Virus record (IMG/VR): IMGVR_UViG_3300030329_003295
Span: 5,286-39,294 of that record
Direction: 5' to 3' (one strand)
Length of the DNA stretch: 34,009 nt
Source: a virus
Made by a program: the position numbers and the translations under genes. Shown here piece by piece: positions 22,147 to 30,056 of this stretch. The notes below the pieces were generated by a model. The model had not been told where the DNA came from and did no database searches. It saw only the letters and a list, made by a program, of their open reading frames with translations. Each line of letters begins with the position of its first letter. Position 1 is the first letter of the stretch.

Positions 22147-25100
22147 CTATCCTTGCAATAAAGCGGATGGAGTAGAATTTGAATGCACATAACCTTTTGA
22201 CATCCGAATATCTTGCATATACCCAAAAAAATGTTGCGTAGGCGAACCGCTGTCGTGCAACGCACCTATCAACGTAGGAATAGTAGTATTTTGAAGAGTA
22301 TGCATTGAGCCGCTAAGAGTCTCGTAGGTCCCCCCGTTAAAAGATAATTTTAGATCTGAGCCACTTCGTATTAACGTGAACCATACCCAGGCATTTAGAC
22401 TGAACGTGCCCGTTGAATTTACATTTAAAGTGTTGCTCGAACCATCGCTGGAAGATAACCAGTTTAATTTCTGATCCGAACCATCGGTGATGTGTCGCAA
22501 AATAAAACCCTTGTCATTATTTTGATTATCCCATCTGGAGACAAGACAATTTCCATAACCGTTCTGACCCGCCGTTGCGTAGTACCAACCTTGAATGGTA
22601 AAATTGTCCGACCCAAAATTTTGACTATCCTCATTTGTGTTATTAAGGGAAATATAATCTCCCGTCCCGTCCAGCGATATTGTATTCACGCTAAACTTGG
22701 TCTGGTTACTACTTACTTTAGCATCAGCATAAAGTTGTAAATTTGCGGTTTGGGACAAATCTTTTATATTGGCTCCGGTAAACTTAAGATGGAAAGTAGA
22801 ACTACCAGATGCAAGAGGTGTAGTGGGGGGCGTAAAAGCAGAGGTATAAATTTTAGACTTATTGACACGAAGGTCCGAAATCCAGCCTGTCCAGGCGTAA
22901 CTTCCCGAAGTAGCCTGATTTTCCCCAACCCAGCAGATTAAAGTAGAGCTATAATCTACACTATCCGAAACAGATACAACCTGTACTCCGTTAAGGTAGA
23001 CTTTACACGTATTGGCACTCGAATCTCTAACCGCTGCTAAATGATACCACTCATTAAATACATAAGCATTATTACCAGACATACTCCAGCTTGAACCGTT
23101 ATAATATCCTATTGTGTTGTTGCTGCCTGTACCTAAAATAAAACCTGTAGAGCCGTTTGCTGCATTCCGAAAATCGACGATAGTTCCGGTATTCCCGCTA
23201 GGAAGGCTTACAGCCTTGAACCAGCACTCAACTGTAAAATCTCCCGTCCCGAAGCCAAACTCTGTGGAGGTAGATCCGGAATTTGCTAAAACATAATCCG
23301 TGCTATTATTTCCATTATTAACGTAAAGTGAACCGCCATTATCCGTAGCACTATATGTAGCATAGTCGTACGGACCTACGTCATTGACTGTAGGTGCGCC
23401 CTGCAAAGTCACGGCGTGGTTATCCCCTGATTTATCAAAAAAACTAGGGGCATTTAGCAATAATAATTTTGTATTAGTGGTGTCTGAAAGTTTAGAGGTT
23501 GGGACGGTAAGAGAAGAGCTATCCGGATTATATTCGTTAGTGGCACTAAATCTAAGATCTGTCATAAGACAATCGGCATCATAGTTATTATTTGCATGAT
23601 AACCCGCTATTGTTACATTGGAAAAATCCACAGTGCTGGAATTAGTGAGGTTAGCTAACCTTGAGCCGTTTGAGAAAAGAGACATGGAGTTGCTGCTATT
23701 TCTTGTTACGCATATATGCGTCCAGGTATTTAAAACTAATGAAGAAGCCGCCTGGTTTGGAAAAATAGAAGCATCCAAATAAAAATAAAGTTCTCTAGAT
23801 CCACGAACCACCCCGATCTGTGTTTCCACGCCACCAGAATTGGTTGACAAAAACATATCCTGATTATCCGTCCCACCATTAGTGAAAAGCTTTATCCAGA
23901 ACTCAACTGTAAAAGCCCCTGTGAAAATATGATCGGAAGAATCTGCAACAGTAATTGTATCGTCACTACCATCAAATCTTACTGAATAACCCCCGGATCG
24001 ATAAGGAGATCGAGTTCCCTGAATTACCGTCCCTGCGGTAGTCTGGGTCAAAGGTGAACCACTACTATCTGTAAAAGTTCCATTAACCCCACTGTTAGAA
24101 CCTGACGCCTGAGTTAACGAAGTTGTGTATTTTGAGTTTGTAACTAAAAAGGCCAGACTAAACGATGTCGTTGTATCTACTGCTGCATTCACTCCATCAG
24201 TGACCGAAAACGTAACCGAAAAAGATCCCGCGTTTGAAGCGTTTGGAGTCATTGTAAATACATTAGTGCTTTGGGAAATTGTACATACCGTATCTCCGCC
24301 TACCTGAATATTAGACCCAGATAAAGAGCCGCCTCCTCCAACCGTAAAACTCCACGTTAGACTTAAACCTTCAGGGTCCGTTGCAGAACCTGTAACCGTT
24401 GTTGCAGTTTCGTCAGTAGCCAGGACATAAGTAGAAGAATCTCCTGAACCGCCCCCACTAAACGCCAGACTTACTGACGTTGGAGCCGCATTAGTAACAG
24501 TTGCAATTTTATACCACGCTCCGGAACCTCCGGAACCATGCCTGATAAATAAAGTTTTTGTACCTGTTACATATGCCTGATCACCCTCCGAAGGCGAGGA
24601 TATAGCCTCCAACGCTGCTATATTAGCCACAACTGTTACGCCGCCGCCGCCAACAGTAGAAAAAGAAAGTACACCACTAGCATTTGTTGTAAGGGCCTGA
24701 CCACTGCTACCATCACTTGTCGGCAAAGTAAAAGTTTTAGCAAAAGCCTGAACATTGTTAGCCGAACCCCCCATTCCCGAATGGCTGGAACAATAATAAT
24801 AAAGTTGCGCGGTGTCCTGTTCAGTCCGTATTTCAGTATAAGAACCTGCGGAACCCGGAGTTCCAACAGAAGTTACATTAGTTGTATATTCTGACCCAGA
24901 ATTGTGTGTCCCGTCACTTGTCGTGCTAAACTTCAAAGGGTGACCACTATTGGTAGAATCACTTTGGTCAAAACGATATGTCACGTTAGGAGTTAAAGAT
25001 GCCCCTTGTTGAACCTGACCATCAAGATAAAATTTATTGCCGCTACCCGGATTAGCAACAGTGACCACGACTTCCGCTATCGGGTCAATATCTACAGAAG

Positions 25101-25371
25101 CAGGAGTTATAAAAAGAGATGCATTTCCACCAAGATTAAGTAGAGATCCCGTAGAAGAACTAAGTAAAACCCTGGTAAGAGTAGTTCCACTGTGCGTGTA
25201 AACTCCTTCACCTAGTTCCCATGCAGCCCCTTCAACTATACCGTATCGAACCTTCTTGCTGTTCAACGAAGAAGGAAACGCTTGAAACCCGCTCTGGGCG
25301 GTCCCCACATTTACGGTTCCTGTCCCTGTCGTACTGACAGTAACTTTCACCCTATCTGCAAAGTTAATCAT
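22147..25371 (-). CDS. Large tail fibre/adhesin with cupredoxin-like, Ig-like and three LamG-like domains
   Basis: A 1074-aa multidomain protein. The N terminus (1-95), MINFADRVKVTVSTTGTGTV, is a tail-attachment type segment of marine phages. Residues about 97-206 resemble a cupredoxin, with a possible copper set of His144, Cys194, His197 and Met200 in YYYCSSHSGMGG. A stalk-type motif follows (LPTSDGSSGQALTTN). Residues about 295-410 look like a cadherin/Ig-type domain (GSATDPEGLSLTWSF). Three LamG/concanavalin-like domains follow at about 460-640, 675-890 and 900-1074, each with a YSVRFDG- or IQGWYY-type strand and a W.H..V.R strand. Such domains bind glycans, so host recognition is likely. 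Copper binding is a prediction from residue pattern only. Confidence 0.78.
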   Translation of the reverse strand: MINFADRVKVTVSTTGTGTVNVGTAQSGFQAFPSSLNSKKVRYGIVEGAAWELGEGVYTHSGTTLTRVLLSSSTGSLLNLGGNASLFITPASVDIDPIAEVVVTVANPGSGNKFYLDGQVQQGASLTPNVTYRFDQSDSTNSGHPLKFSTTSDGTHNSGSEYTTNVTSVGTPGSAGSYTEIRTEQDTAQLYYYCSSHSGMGGSANNVQAFAKTFTLPTSDGSSGQALTTNASGVLSFSTVGGGGVTVVANIAALEAISSPSEGDQAYVTGTKTLFIRHGSGGSGAWYKIATVTNAAPTSVSLAFSGGGSGDSSTYVLATDETATTVTGSATDPEGLSLTWSFTVGGGGSLSGSNIQVGGDTVCTISQSTNVFTMTPNASNAGSFSVTFSVTDGVNAAVDTTTSFSLAFLVTNSKYTTSLTQASGSNSGVNGTFTDSSGSPLTQTTAGTVIQGTRSPYRSGGYSVRFDGSDDTITVADSSDHIFTGAFTVEFWIKLFTNGGTDNQDMFLSTNSGGVETQIGVVRGSRELYFYLDASIFPNQAASSLVLNTWTHICVTRNSSNSMSLFSNGSRLANLTNSSTVDFSNVTIAGYHANNNYDADCLMTDLRFSATNEYNPDSSSLTVPTSKLSDTTNTKLLLLNAPSFFDKSGDNHAVTLQGAPTVNDVGPYDYATYSATDNGGSLYVNNGNNSTDYVLANSGSTSTEFGFGTGDFTVECWFKAVSLPSGNTGTIVDFRNAANGSTGFILGTGSNNTIGYYNGSSWSMSGNNAYVFNEWYHLAAVRDSSANTCKVYLNGVQVVSVSDSVDYSSTLICWVGENQATSGSYAWTGWISDLRVNKSKIYTSAFTPPTTPLASGSSTFHLKFTGANIKDLSQTANLQLYADAKVSSNQTKFSVNTISLDGTGDYISLNNTNEDSQNFGSDNFTIQGWYYATAGQNGYGNCLVSRWDNQNNDKGFILRHITDGSDQKLNWLSSSDGSSNTLNVNSTGTFSLNAWVWFTLIRSGSDLKLSFNGGTYETLSGSMHTLQNTTIPTLIGALHDSGSPTQHFFGYMQDIRMSKGYVHSNSTPSALLQG

Positions 25372-25381
25372 AGCAGCCTCT

Positions 25382-25828
25382 TTATGCTATGCGGATAATA
25401 GCGTTTGTTGAATCATTCGTTGGAAATACAATTTGAAAGTCACCCGCAGTGGACGCTTTATCACCGCCAAAATCGAGAACAACAACAGCATCGGTTGTTC
25501 CTGAACCACCCGCTGTTTGCGTGTTATATATCAACGCACCTCTTGCCGTAATAGTTGCTGATGTAAAAGTTAAATCAGAAAAATCTGTAAACGCTGTTGT
25601 TCCAGAAGATGTCGGTGTAACATTAGTTAAAGCACCCCCACCCGCAGCATACGACCCTGAGTTTCCTACTTCGTTACCAGAGGTGTAATCTGTAGTCGCT
25701 GCTGTAAAAGAAGCACTATTAGTATACAAAGCTAATTTGTAAACATCTTGCCCGTTAGTAAAGTCGTGTTTTCCCTGAAGGAGTTCCACCTTAAAAGAAG
25801 TACACATATAGTTTCCAGAAAAGGCCAT
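25382..25828 (-). CDS. Beta-rich virion protein
   Basis: A 148-aa protein, MAFSGNYMCTSFKVELLQGK onward, with a pattern seen in many marine phage tail genes. An early segment, VYKLALYTNSASFTAATT, is followed by Gly/Ser/Thr-rich strands and a C-terminal DFQIVFPTNDSTNAIIRIA. ATG 25828 is preferred because AAGGAG lies just upstream and it overlaps the previous stop as TGATG; a GTG one codon earlier is possible. It probably forms a small tail or fibre-base subunit. No catalytic feature is visible. Confidence 0.72.
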   Translation of the reverse strand: MAFSGNYMCTSFKVELLQGKHDFTNGQDVYKLALYTNSASFTAATTDYTSGNEVGNSGSYAAGGGALTNVTPTSSGTTAFTDFSDLTFTSATITARGALIYNTQTAGGSGTTDAVVVLDFGGDKASTAGDFQIVFPTNDSTNAIIRIA

Positions 25829-26124
25829 CACAATCTCCTTATTAGTTCAGCCAGGTTAGGATGACCCGCATCCTTAATAGCATTATATACACTGGTTCTA
25901 TCGCTACTAATAGCTTGTTTCATATAAAGTGTTACAATTTTTTCAATATGACTAGCAAAAGCTTTTGCTTGGTCTTGAATAGCAGGGTGTGTTTGATCTG
26001 ATACAGAAATTATCTTCTGAGTACATTGTTCTGCTAATTCTTCTGGAGTAAACCCTCGTTTCTCCGTAGTTCTTACACCCACTAAAGGTTTATCTCTAGG
26101 AACATCTACACTTACTTCAAACAT
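25828..26124 (-). CDS. Conserved marine phage protein, unknown function
   Basis: A 98-aa protein containing RGFTPEELAEQCTQKI and a highly regular helical C terminus ending AGHPNLAELIRRL, a pattern I recognise from many marine phage tail regions but cannot assign. It is mostly helical, soluble and charged. Both ends overlap neighbours by one base, so it is coupled to the adaptor gene upstream and the beta-rich gene downstream. A small neck or assembly factor is possible. Confidence 0.72.
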   Translation of the reverse strand: MFEVSVDVPRDKPLVGVRTTEKRGFTPEELAEQCTQKIISVSDQTHPAIQDQAKAFASHIEKIVTLYMKQAISSDRTSVYNAIKDAGHPNLAELIRRL

Positions 26125-26774
26125 TATTGTTTAGCCCTTATTACTTGACCGGTACGATATTGATCGGTTGTTTCTTTAGCTTCGCCCAACAGCTTTATTC
26201 CCACCAAAGATTCTTGAAATCTGCTGTTATACATCGCCATGACATCTTGTTCCCCCTTCATGTAAATGTAGGCTTCCACTAAAGCTCCATACAACAAAGT
26301 GAGTTCTGCGTTTTCACTTAACCACGTAGTTCCCCCATCGGCACCTGCGGTTAAACTTGCAGGGCGGTATAAATAATGAAGTTCTGTTGTAAAAGCCGCG
26401 TTAGGGGTGGGAGCTAAAATAAAATTACTTACATCAAAGGTAGCATAGTATTTCGGCGAACCTGTTGTACTAGAATCTGGCGTATACGTTTGAATAAAGC
26501 TCACATCTTTAAACTCAATAAAAAACTTATCATTATCTGTACCCATTAAACTTAACGAATATGGAGCCAAAAAATCTAACGGCATAGCAAGGTATTTGTT
26601 GTTTTGCGTTGTTGTTGCCGTCACGTTTTTTCTAAACAAACTAAGTTGGACACTTTTTAGGATACGTTCCTCGGCTAAACGTATAAATACAGGAAGATTA
26701 GTTACAAAAGATGTTTCCGTATTCTCTGTATAATCCTGTATAGCAGTTTTTAATTGTGCATATGTAAAACTCAT
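26124..26774 (-). CDS. Head-tail adaptor protein (SU10-adaptor-like)
   Basis: A 216-aa protein opening MSFTYAQLKTAIQDYTENTE, then FVTNLPVFIRLAEERILKSV, which matches podovirus neck or adaptor proteins (the SU10 adaptor type, analogous to T7 gp11 or P22 gp4). The C-terminal half contains a helical AYIYMKGEQDVMAMYNSRFQ segment typical of the family. It would form the ring below the portal. It overlaps both flanking genes (four and one bases). Family placement is from remembered sequence patterns. Confidence 0.75.
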   Translation of the reverse strand: MSFTYAQLKTAIQDYTENTETSFVTNLPVFIRLAEERILKSVQLSLFRKNVTATTTQNNKYLAMPLDFLAPYSLSLMGTDNDKFFIEFKDVSFIQTYTPDSSTTGSPKYYATFDVSNFILAPTPNAAFTTELHYLYRPASLTAGADGGTTWLSENAELTLLYGALVEAYIYMKGEQDVMAMYNSRFQESLVGIKLLGEAKETTDQYRTGQVIRAKQ

Positions 26775-27133
26775 GTTGTAGTCACCGTAACTGTTCCAAC
26801 AGACCCTTCTAACGCCGTTGTGTTGTCTATTTCGGTTGGCAATTCTGCATTAGAAGAAGCAGTTGACCAATTTCCATTTCCTAAATAAGTAATTCCATTA
26901 GTCGTTTTTACTAAAAAAGCTTGTGCCGTATCGGGCGATTGAGGTCTAGGATCTTTTAAAGCTTGAGGGTCAATAACTTTTGGAAACGGACCTAATTGGG
27001 GTTGTTTAGGCTCATACTCATCTGGGCCCACCAAAAGCCCCGTCCACTCTCGACGCATTTCGGTGTATTTATAACGAAACCCCGATCTATCCGAAATAGC
27101 ATATGCATTTTTTCCAGAAGCATATTTACTCAT
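26771..27133 (-). CDS. Small neck/tail protein with SVGTVTV C terminus
   Basis: A 120-aa protein starting MSKYASGKNAYAISDRSGFR, then a MRREWTGLLVGPDEYEPKQP segment, a combination widespread in marine phage neck modules. The last residues, GSVGTVTVTTT, almost copy the end of the 98-aa protein at 15403-15699. It sits between the two adaptor-type genes, with overlaps of one and four bases. A structural neck component is likely, but no biochemical function is known to me. Confidence 0.75.
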   Translation of the reverse strand: MSKYASGKNAYAISDRSGFRYKYTEMRREWTGLLVGPDEYEPKQPQLGPFPKVIDPQALKDPRPQSPDTAQAFLVKTTNGITYLGNGNWSTASSNAELPTEIDNTTALEGSVGTVTVTTT

Positions 27134-27801
27134 TAATTTGTCCTAAAATATTGCATTTGCGGAACCACGCTAAAAGAAGCTCTATCCCGATCTTCCACCA
27201 TAGCACGTTCAAACTCCTCTTCGTATACGGCTTTTAATAATTGAATACGGTCGGGCGCACGTTTCATAGCTAAATAATAAGCTAAACCCGCAGCTAAACA
27301 GGGGTAAAATCGAAAAGGCATCTCTAAAGTATTAACTTGAGTATCAGCATCGTCCATGCGCGTTAAAGCATCATAATAAATAACATCGGTGCTATTTTCT
27401 GGAGTAGGCCAGTACTTTAATCGGGGAGTTATCTGACGGTCTAAAAAATATTGAGTGGGTCTTCCTTGCGTAGATTTAGTAGGTATAGATAAATACGCAT
27501 CCCTGCTAATTCTTTGTAACGCGTAATCTGTGTTACTTCTTTGAATAACTACAGATAAAACGTCAATTACGTCCGCACCTAAATCTGTATACGACGTTCC
27601 CTGCGTTAAGGTAAAATTACGTTGAGCAATCGTCCATTGATTTAATCCACGGTTAGCCCATTCTGCAAGCATAAGATTTAAAGAACGCTTTGCAGTCTTT
27701 AGATCATAACCTGTACGAACTTCTAAACCGCAACGCTCAAACGCTTCCTCAATATATTCCGCTACATCAAGTTCAAAGTTAGTTGAGCCAGAAATTGCCA
27801 T
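27133..27801 (-). CDS. Second neck/tail adaptor-type protein
   Basis: A 222-aa protein. It opens with FELDVAEYIEEAFERCGLEV, continues with LKTAKRSLNLMLAEWANRGL and has a late helical part PFRFYPCLAAGLAYYLAMKR. This helix-rich frame with a central beta region is the pattern of podovirus head-tail connector or tail accessory proteins (P22 gp4-like, T7 gp11-like). It probably stacks with the 216-aa adaptor. The start at 27801 lies three bases beyond the upstream stop, with only a weak Shine-Dalgarno. Confidence 0.72.
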   Translation of the reverse strand: MAISGSTNFELDVAEYIEEAFERCGLEVRTGYDLKTAKRSLNLMLAEWANRGLNQWTIAQRNFTLTQGTSYTDLGADVIDVLSVVIQRSNTDYALQRISRDAYLSIPTKSTQGRPTQYFLDRQITPRLKYWPTPENSTDVIYYDALTRMDDADTQVNTLEMPFRFYPCLAAGLAYYLAMKRAPDRIQLLKAVYEEEFERAMVEDRDRASFSVVPQMQYFRTN

Positions 27802-27804
27802 GCT

Positions 27805-27996
27805 TTATTTCTTTCTTCGTTTTTTCTTTTTTGCTGAAACGGACGGGCCATTTTTCTTTTTTGCTGAAACGGACGGGCCATGTTCTTTTCTTAAAATAAC
27901 TTCGTCTTCTTTATTCAACGGTTGAACACTAGGGTTTTCTTTAGTGCCTAACAAAAATTGTACAAAATTCTTTATTTTATTCCAAATAAACCACAT
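27805..27996 (-). CDS. Small protein with lysine-rich repeat tail
   Basis: A 63-aa protein starting MWFIWNKIKNFVQFLLG at ATG 27996, six bases after GGAG. A longer in-frame start at 28026 would overlap the upstream gene more. The N terminus is an aromatic, amphipathic or membrane-seeking helix. The C terminus repeats GPSVSAKKK twice and ends in KKRRKK. Such a helix plus polybasic tail could sit at the inner membrane face or bind DNA. The function is unknown. Confidence 0.68.
   Translation of the reverse strand: MWFIWNKIKNFVQFLLGTKENPSVQPLNKEDEVILRKEHGPSVSAKKKNGPSVSAKKKKRRKK
27821..27880 (-). repeat. Perfect 30-bp tandem repeat
   Basis: Two identical, directly adjacent 30-bp copies (27821-27850, 27851-27880) encode the ten-residue GPSVSAKKKN unit. 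The exact match suggests a recent duplication. Confidence 0.92.
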
Positions 27997-27997
27997 C

Positions 27998-28195
27998 TTA
28001 ATCTCCAAACTGTGAAAAGGTAGCATTAGTAGCTAAAAACTTTTCCCACATAGGCTTTATCATGTTATGGTTTTCGTCAACTTTATAACCAATAATTGCA
28101 ACCTCCGTTTTTAAATTAAAAACAGTAATGCCAACATAACCTCCTATTGTTAGGGTAGACGCTAACAAAACTTCTGTTAAACCAACCTTTTTCAT
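27998..28195 (-). CDS. Small single-span membrane protein
   Basis: A 65-aa protein with a short basic start (MKKVGLTE), one hydrophobic helix at about 8-27 (VLLASTLTIGGYVGITVF) and a hydrophilic C-terminal tail. No lipobox or cleavage site is convincing. It could be a membrane-anchored accessory such as an antiholin or signal-anchor protein, but it lies far from the lysis cassette. Its Shine-Dalgarno is weak. Its stop is just upstream of the lysine-rich gene. Function is unknown. Confidence 0.6.
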   Translation of the reverse strand: MKKVGLTEVLLASTLTIGGYVGITVFNLKTEVAIIGYKVDENHNMIKPMWEKFLATNATFSQFGD

Positions 28196-28210
28196 AAAAC
28201 ACCGTTTCTT

Positions 28211-28489
28211 TTAACTTACAAAAACAGTAATCGCCGTCACGTTAGTAGCGGTGGCTACATACACATCTGAAGTGAACAAAATTCCTTCATCCGGTATGTT
28301 AACCGAGTGCGTTTCATCTTGTTTAAAGTCTAAATCTAAAACGGTTGAGCCACCATTGCCATCCGTTAAAGTTACCCTACCTGCACCACTGTTATTTGTT
28401 AACACTTGTAGCTGACGCAATCTAGCGCGACCTACAGATGCCGCGCCAGTTCCCGTCAGACGTTTTGAAGTTACGTCCGAATTAGCCAT
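28211..28489 (-). CDS. Small beta-rich virion protein
   Basis: A 92-aa protein of alternating strands (ARLRQLQVLTNNSGAGRVTL, GGSTVLDLDFKQ, GILFTSDVYVATATNVTAIT) with no motif for catalysis or membrane insertion. The pattern is common in marine phage structural modules, and a head- or tail-decoration role is inferred. It follows the 153-aa beta-rich gene after 11 bases. Confidence 0.7.
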   Translation of the reverse strand: MANSDVTSKRLTGTGAASVGRARLRQLQVLTNNSGAGRVTLTDGNGGSTVLDLDFKQDETHSVNIPDEGILFTSDVYVATATNVTAITVFVS

Positions 28490-28500
28490 TTAAGCCCCCT

Positions 28501-28962
28501 TTAGCCGAGGTTGTTGTTTTGAGCGTACAGAATAGTAACTCGAACTTCACCCGCTGATGTTGCAGCAGAGTTGGTAACCGTTAAACGAATGTCCGCCGTT
28601 CCTGTGTCTTCCCACGCTAATGCGCCACCAGATTGAGTGGTTGGATATTTACGACCCGCAGTCGTTCCAATAGCAAAGGTATTTACAAGAGTTGCTGCAC
28701 CACCAACGGTGTCTCCAACACTAATGTTTGTGGCTCCACTTGCTGCCGTGATAACGTCAAGCACACAATCGATAATCTGAGAGTTTGCAGGAATAACAAC
28801 GTTTGTTACAGACGCAGCTAATGCACCACCAGATAGATCTGCGGCAAATGTCTGAGACATTACTACTTGACCAGTGTTTTTGATATTTGAACCAAGGGTT
28901 GTACCCGTGGTTTCTTTGATGGTTCCTGCTTTAATAGGACCAGAAAAAGTTGTAGTACCCAT
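28501..28962 (-). CDS. Beta-rich virion/decoration-like protein
   Basis: A 153-aa protein beginning MGTTTFSGPIKAGTIKETTG, a signature seen in marine phage decoration-type proteins. It continues as Ala/Thr/Val-rich strands to ADIRLTVTNSAATSAGEVRV. It is the first gene after the capsid terminator, with an AGGAG Shine-Dalgarno, so it may head its own transcript. It may decorate the head or tail; this is inferred. Confidence 0.7.
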   Translation of the reverse strand: MGTTTFSGPIKAGTIKETTGTTLGSNIKNTGQVVMSQTFAADLSGGALAASVTNVVIPANSQIIDCVLDVITAASGATNISVGDTVGGAATLVNTFAIGTTAGRKYPTTQSGGALAWEDTGTADIRLTVTNSAATSAGEVRVTILYAQNNNLG

Positions 28963-28987
28963 GTTGATCTCCTGTCTTGGGTTAAGT

Positions 28988-29006
28988 CAGTTGCCCCATG
29001 CAACTG
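28988..29006 (-). other. Leader hairpin upstream of 153-aa gene
   Basis: A 7-bp perfect stem (CAGTTGC/GCAACTG) with loop CCCAT lies in the leader between the putative promoter and the gene start at 28962. No T-tract follows on the minus strand, so it is not a simple terminator. Confidence 0.45.
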
Positions 29007-29026
29007 TCAGGATGCCTTTAACCTAC

Positions 29027-29035
29027 ACTATACCA
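29027..29035 (-). promoter_or_regulatory. Possible extended -10 promoter after capsid terminator
   Basis: The minus strand reads TGG then TATAGT, an extended -10-like element with five of six -10 matches. It is located just after the capsid terminator and about 65 bases before the 153-aa gene. No -35 box is clear. It could restart transcription of the neck and tail genes. Confidence 0.35.
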
Positions 29036-29070
29036 AAAGAAAAAGAAAGGGCCGACTTACGTCGGCCCTT
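29036..29070 (-). terminator. Rho-independent terminator after major capsid gene
   Basis: A perfect 10-bp stem, AAGGGCCGAC paired with GTCGGCCCTT (29047-29056 with 29061-29070, 4-base loop), is followed on the minus strand by a T-rich tract (TCTTTTTCTTTT). It lies 70 bases beyond the capsid stop, so it should end or attenuate the head transcript. On the plus strand no T-run follows. Confidence 0.85.
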
Positions 29071-29139
29071 CAAAGTTAAAGGGGAGAAGAGAGAAAGAAA
29101 GGAATAAGAAAAATCTCTCCAACACTCCTATAACATATT
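29071..29139. other. Purine-rich spacer between terminator and capsid gene
   Basis: This spacer contains a long purine-only run on the plus strand (roughly 29077-29099), so the capsid mRNA 3' end is pyrimidine-rich. I see no reading frame, promoter or strong hairpin in it. It may help transcript release or RNA stability. Confidence 0.5.
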
Positions 29140-30048
29140 CTATGCGCCGGGTGTACCTAAAACACAACGCCAATCAGAAACACCGAAAGAATAACGCTCA
29201 CGAGCCTTAAACCTCATGTTTCCTGTGTCAAAATCTCCTTCCATTGCCGTTTTAATAGGCGAACGGTTGAAGTATTTAAACCCATTAGGTGCGTCTGTTT
29301 TTATAAAAAACGCATCTGTGTCCGTAAGAAAATGATTGACCGCAGCACCTTCTGGTAGCATTCCCATGCTTCGCACTGCGTTAGTATCATTATCCGCTGT
29401 ACCCGGACGTAGGTTAGAGTTAAGAATACGTTCTGCTATAAACTGCAATTCTTTAGGTATAATAAGTTTCATACCTCTAACCGCAATTTTTAAACCACGC
29501 TCATCAGTGAAACCTGCAATGTCAATAAGCATTTGCTCCAAAGAAGTTTCGTTTAAATCTGAGGCAGTTCCCAAAACATTGGTCTGGTTACCTGACAAAG
29601 ATGGATGAGTACTAGCGCATAGAGCAACACCATCCCCAATAGCACTTGCACCCGCGGTGAAAGCGTTATTGAGAATAGCCGCAGCTTTTATTTGCTTAGT
29701 CTGTGCCATAGAACGTGCCAAGGCTTTTGTATAACGAGAAGCTAGACGATCATAGAGATTGTCTTCAATAGCTTCTTCGGTAATAGAAAATGCCAAAGCA
29801 ATAGTTTCGTGTGTATAACGCGCTGTATAGGTTTCCTGTGCGTCATCAAAACTAATGGCTCCGCCTTCAGCTTTAACAGGTGCAGTAGAAAAACCACCCA
29901 ACATCACTTCTTCTTCAAAGGCACGATCCGAAGATTCTTCTTCAAAAATATCCGCGTGTTCGTTTTCATAACGATCATACTCCAGCCCAAACAAGGCATT
30001 AAGGCCGGGTTCAAGCTCTTTCGCAAGTTGTGCGCGAGAAATAGCCAT
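29140..30048 (-). CDS. Major capsid protein (Mu gpT-like)
   Basis: A 302-aa protein typical of Mu gpT-type HK97-fold capsids. It has YTARYTHETIALAFSITEEA followed by IEDNLYDRLASRYTKALARS and TKQIKAAAILNNAF (residues about 75-135). A central domain includes GLKIAVRGMKLIIPKELQFI. The end reads RYSFGVSDWRCVLGTPGA. The start at 30048 has the strong AAGGAGGG Shine-Dalgarno (30057-30064), as expected for the most abundant virion protein. A terminator directly follows the gene. It builds the icosahedral shell with the scaffold encoded upstream. The fold name comes from remembered family patterns. Confidence 0.87.
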   Translation of the reverse strand: MAISRAQLAKELEPGLNALFGLEYDRYENEHADIFEEESSDRAFEEEVMLGGFSTAPVKAEGGAISFDDAQETYTARYTHETIALAFSITEEAIEDNLYDRLASRYTKALARSMAQTKQIKAAAILNNAFTAGASAIGDGVALCASTHPSLSGNQTNVLGTASDLNETSLEQMLIDIAGFTDERGLKIAVRGMKLIIPKELQFIAERILNSNLRPGTADNDTNAVRSMGMLPEGAAVNHFLTDTDAFFIKTDAPNGFKYFNRSPIKTAMEGDFDTGNMRFKARERYSFGVSDWRCVLGTPGA

Positions 30049-30056
30049 AGTCTAAT

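Noticed and set aside
22143-22265. Longer start for the zinc-ribbon protein
   Set aside because: The 41 extra residues lie inside the adhesin gene, and ATG 22142 has a good AAGGAT ribosome site.
18257-25371. Diversity-generating retroelement acting on the fibre genes
   Set aside because: No reverse transcriptase gene or template repeat pair was seen; the repeats found are in-frame protein repeats.
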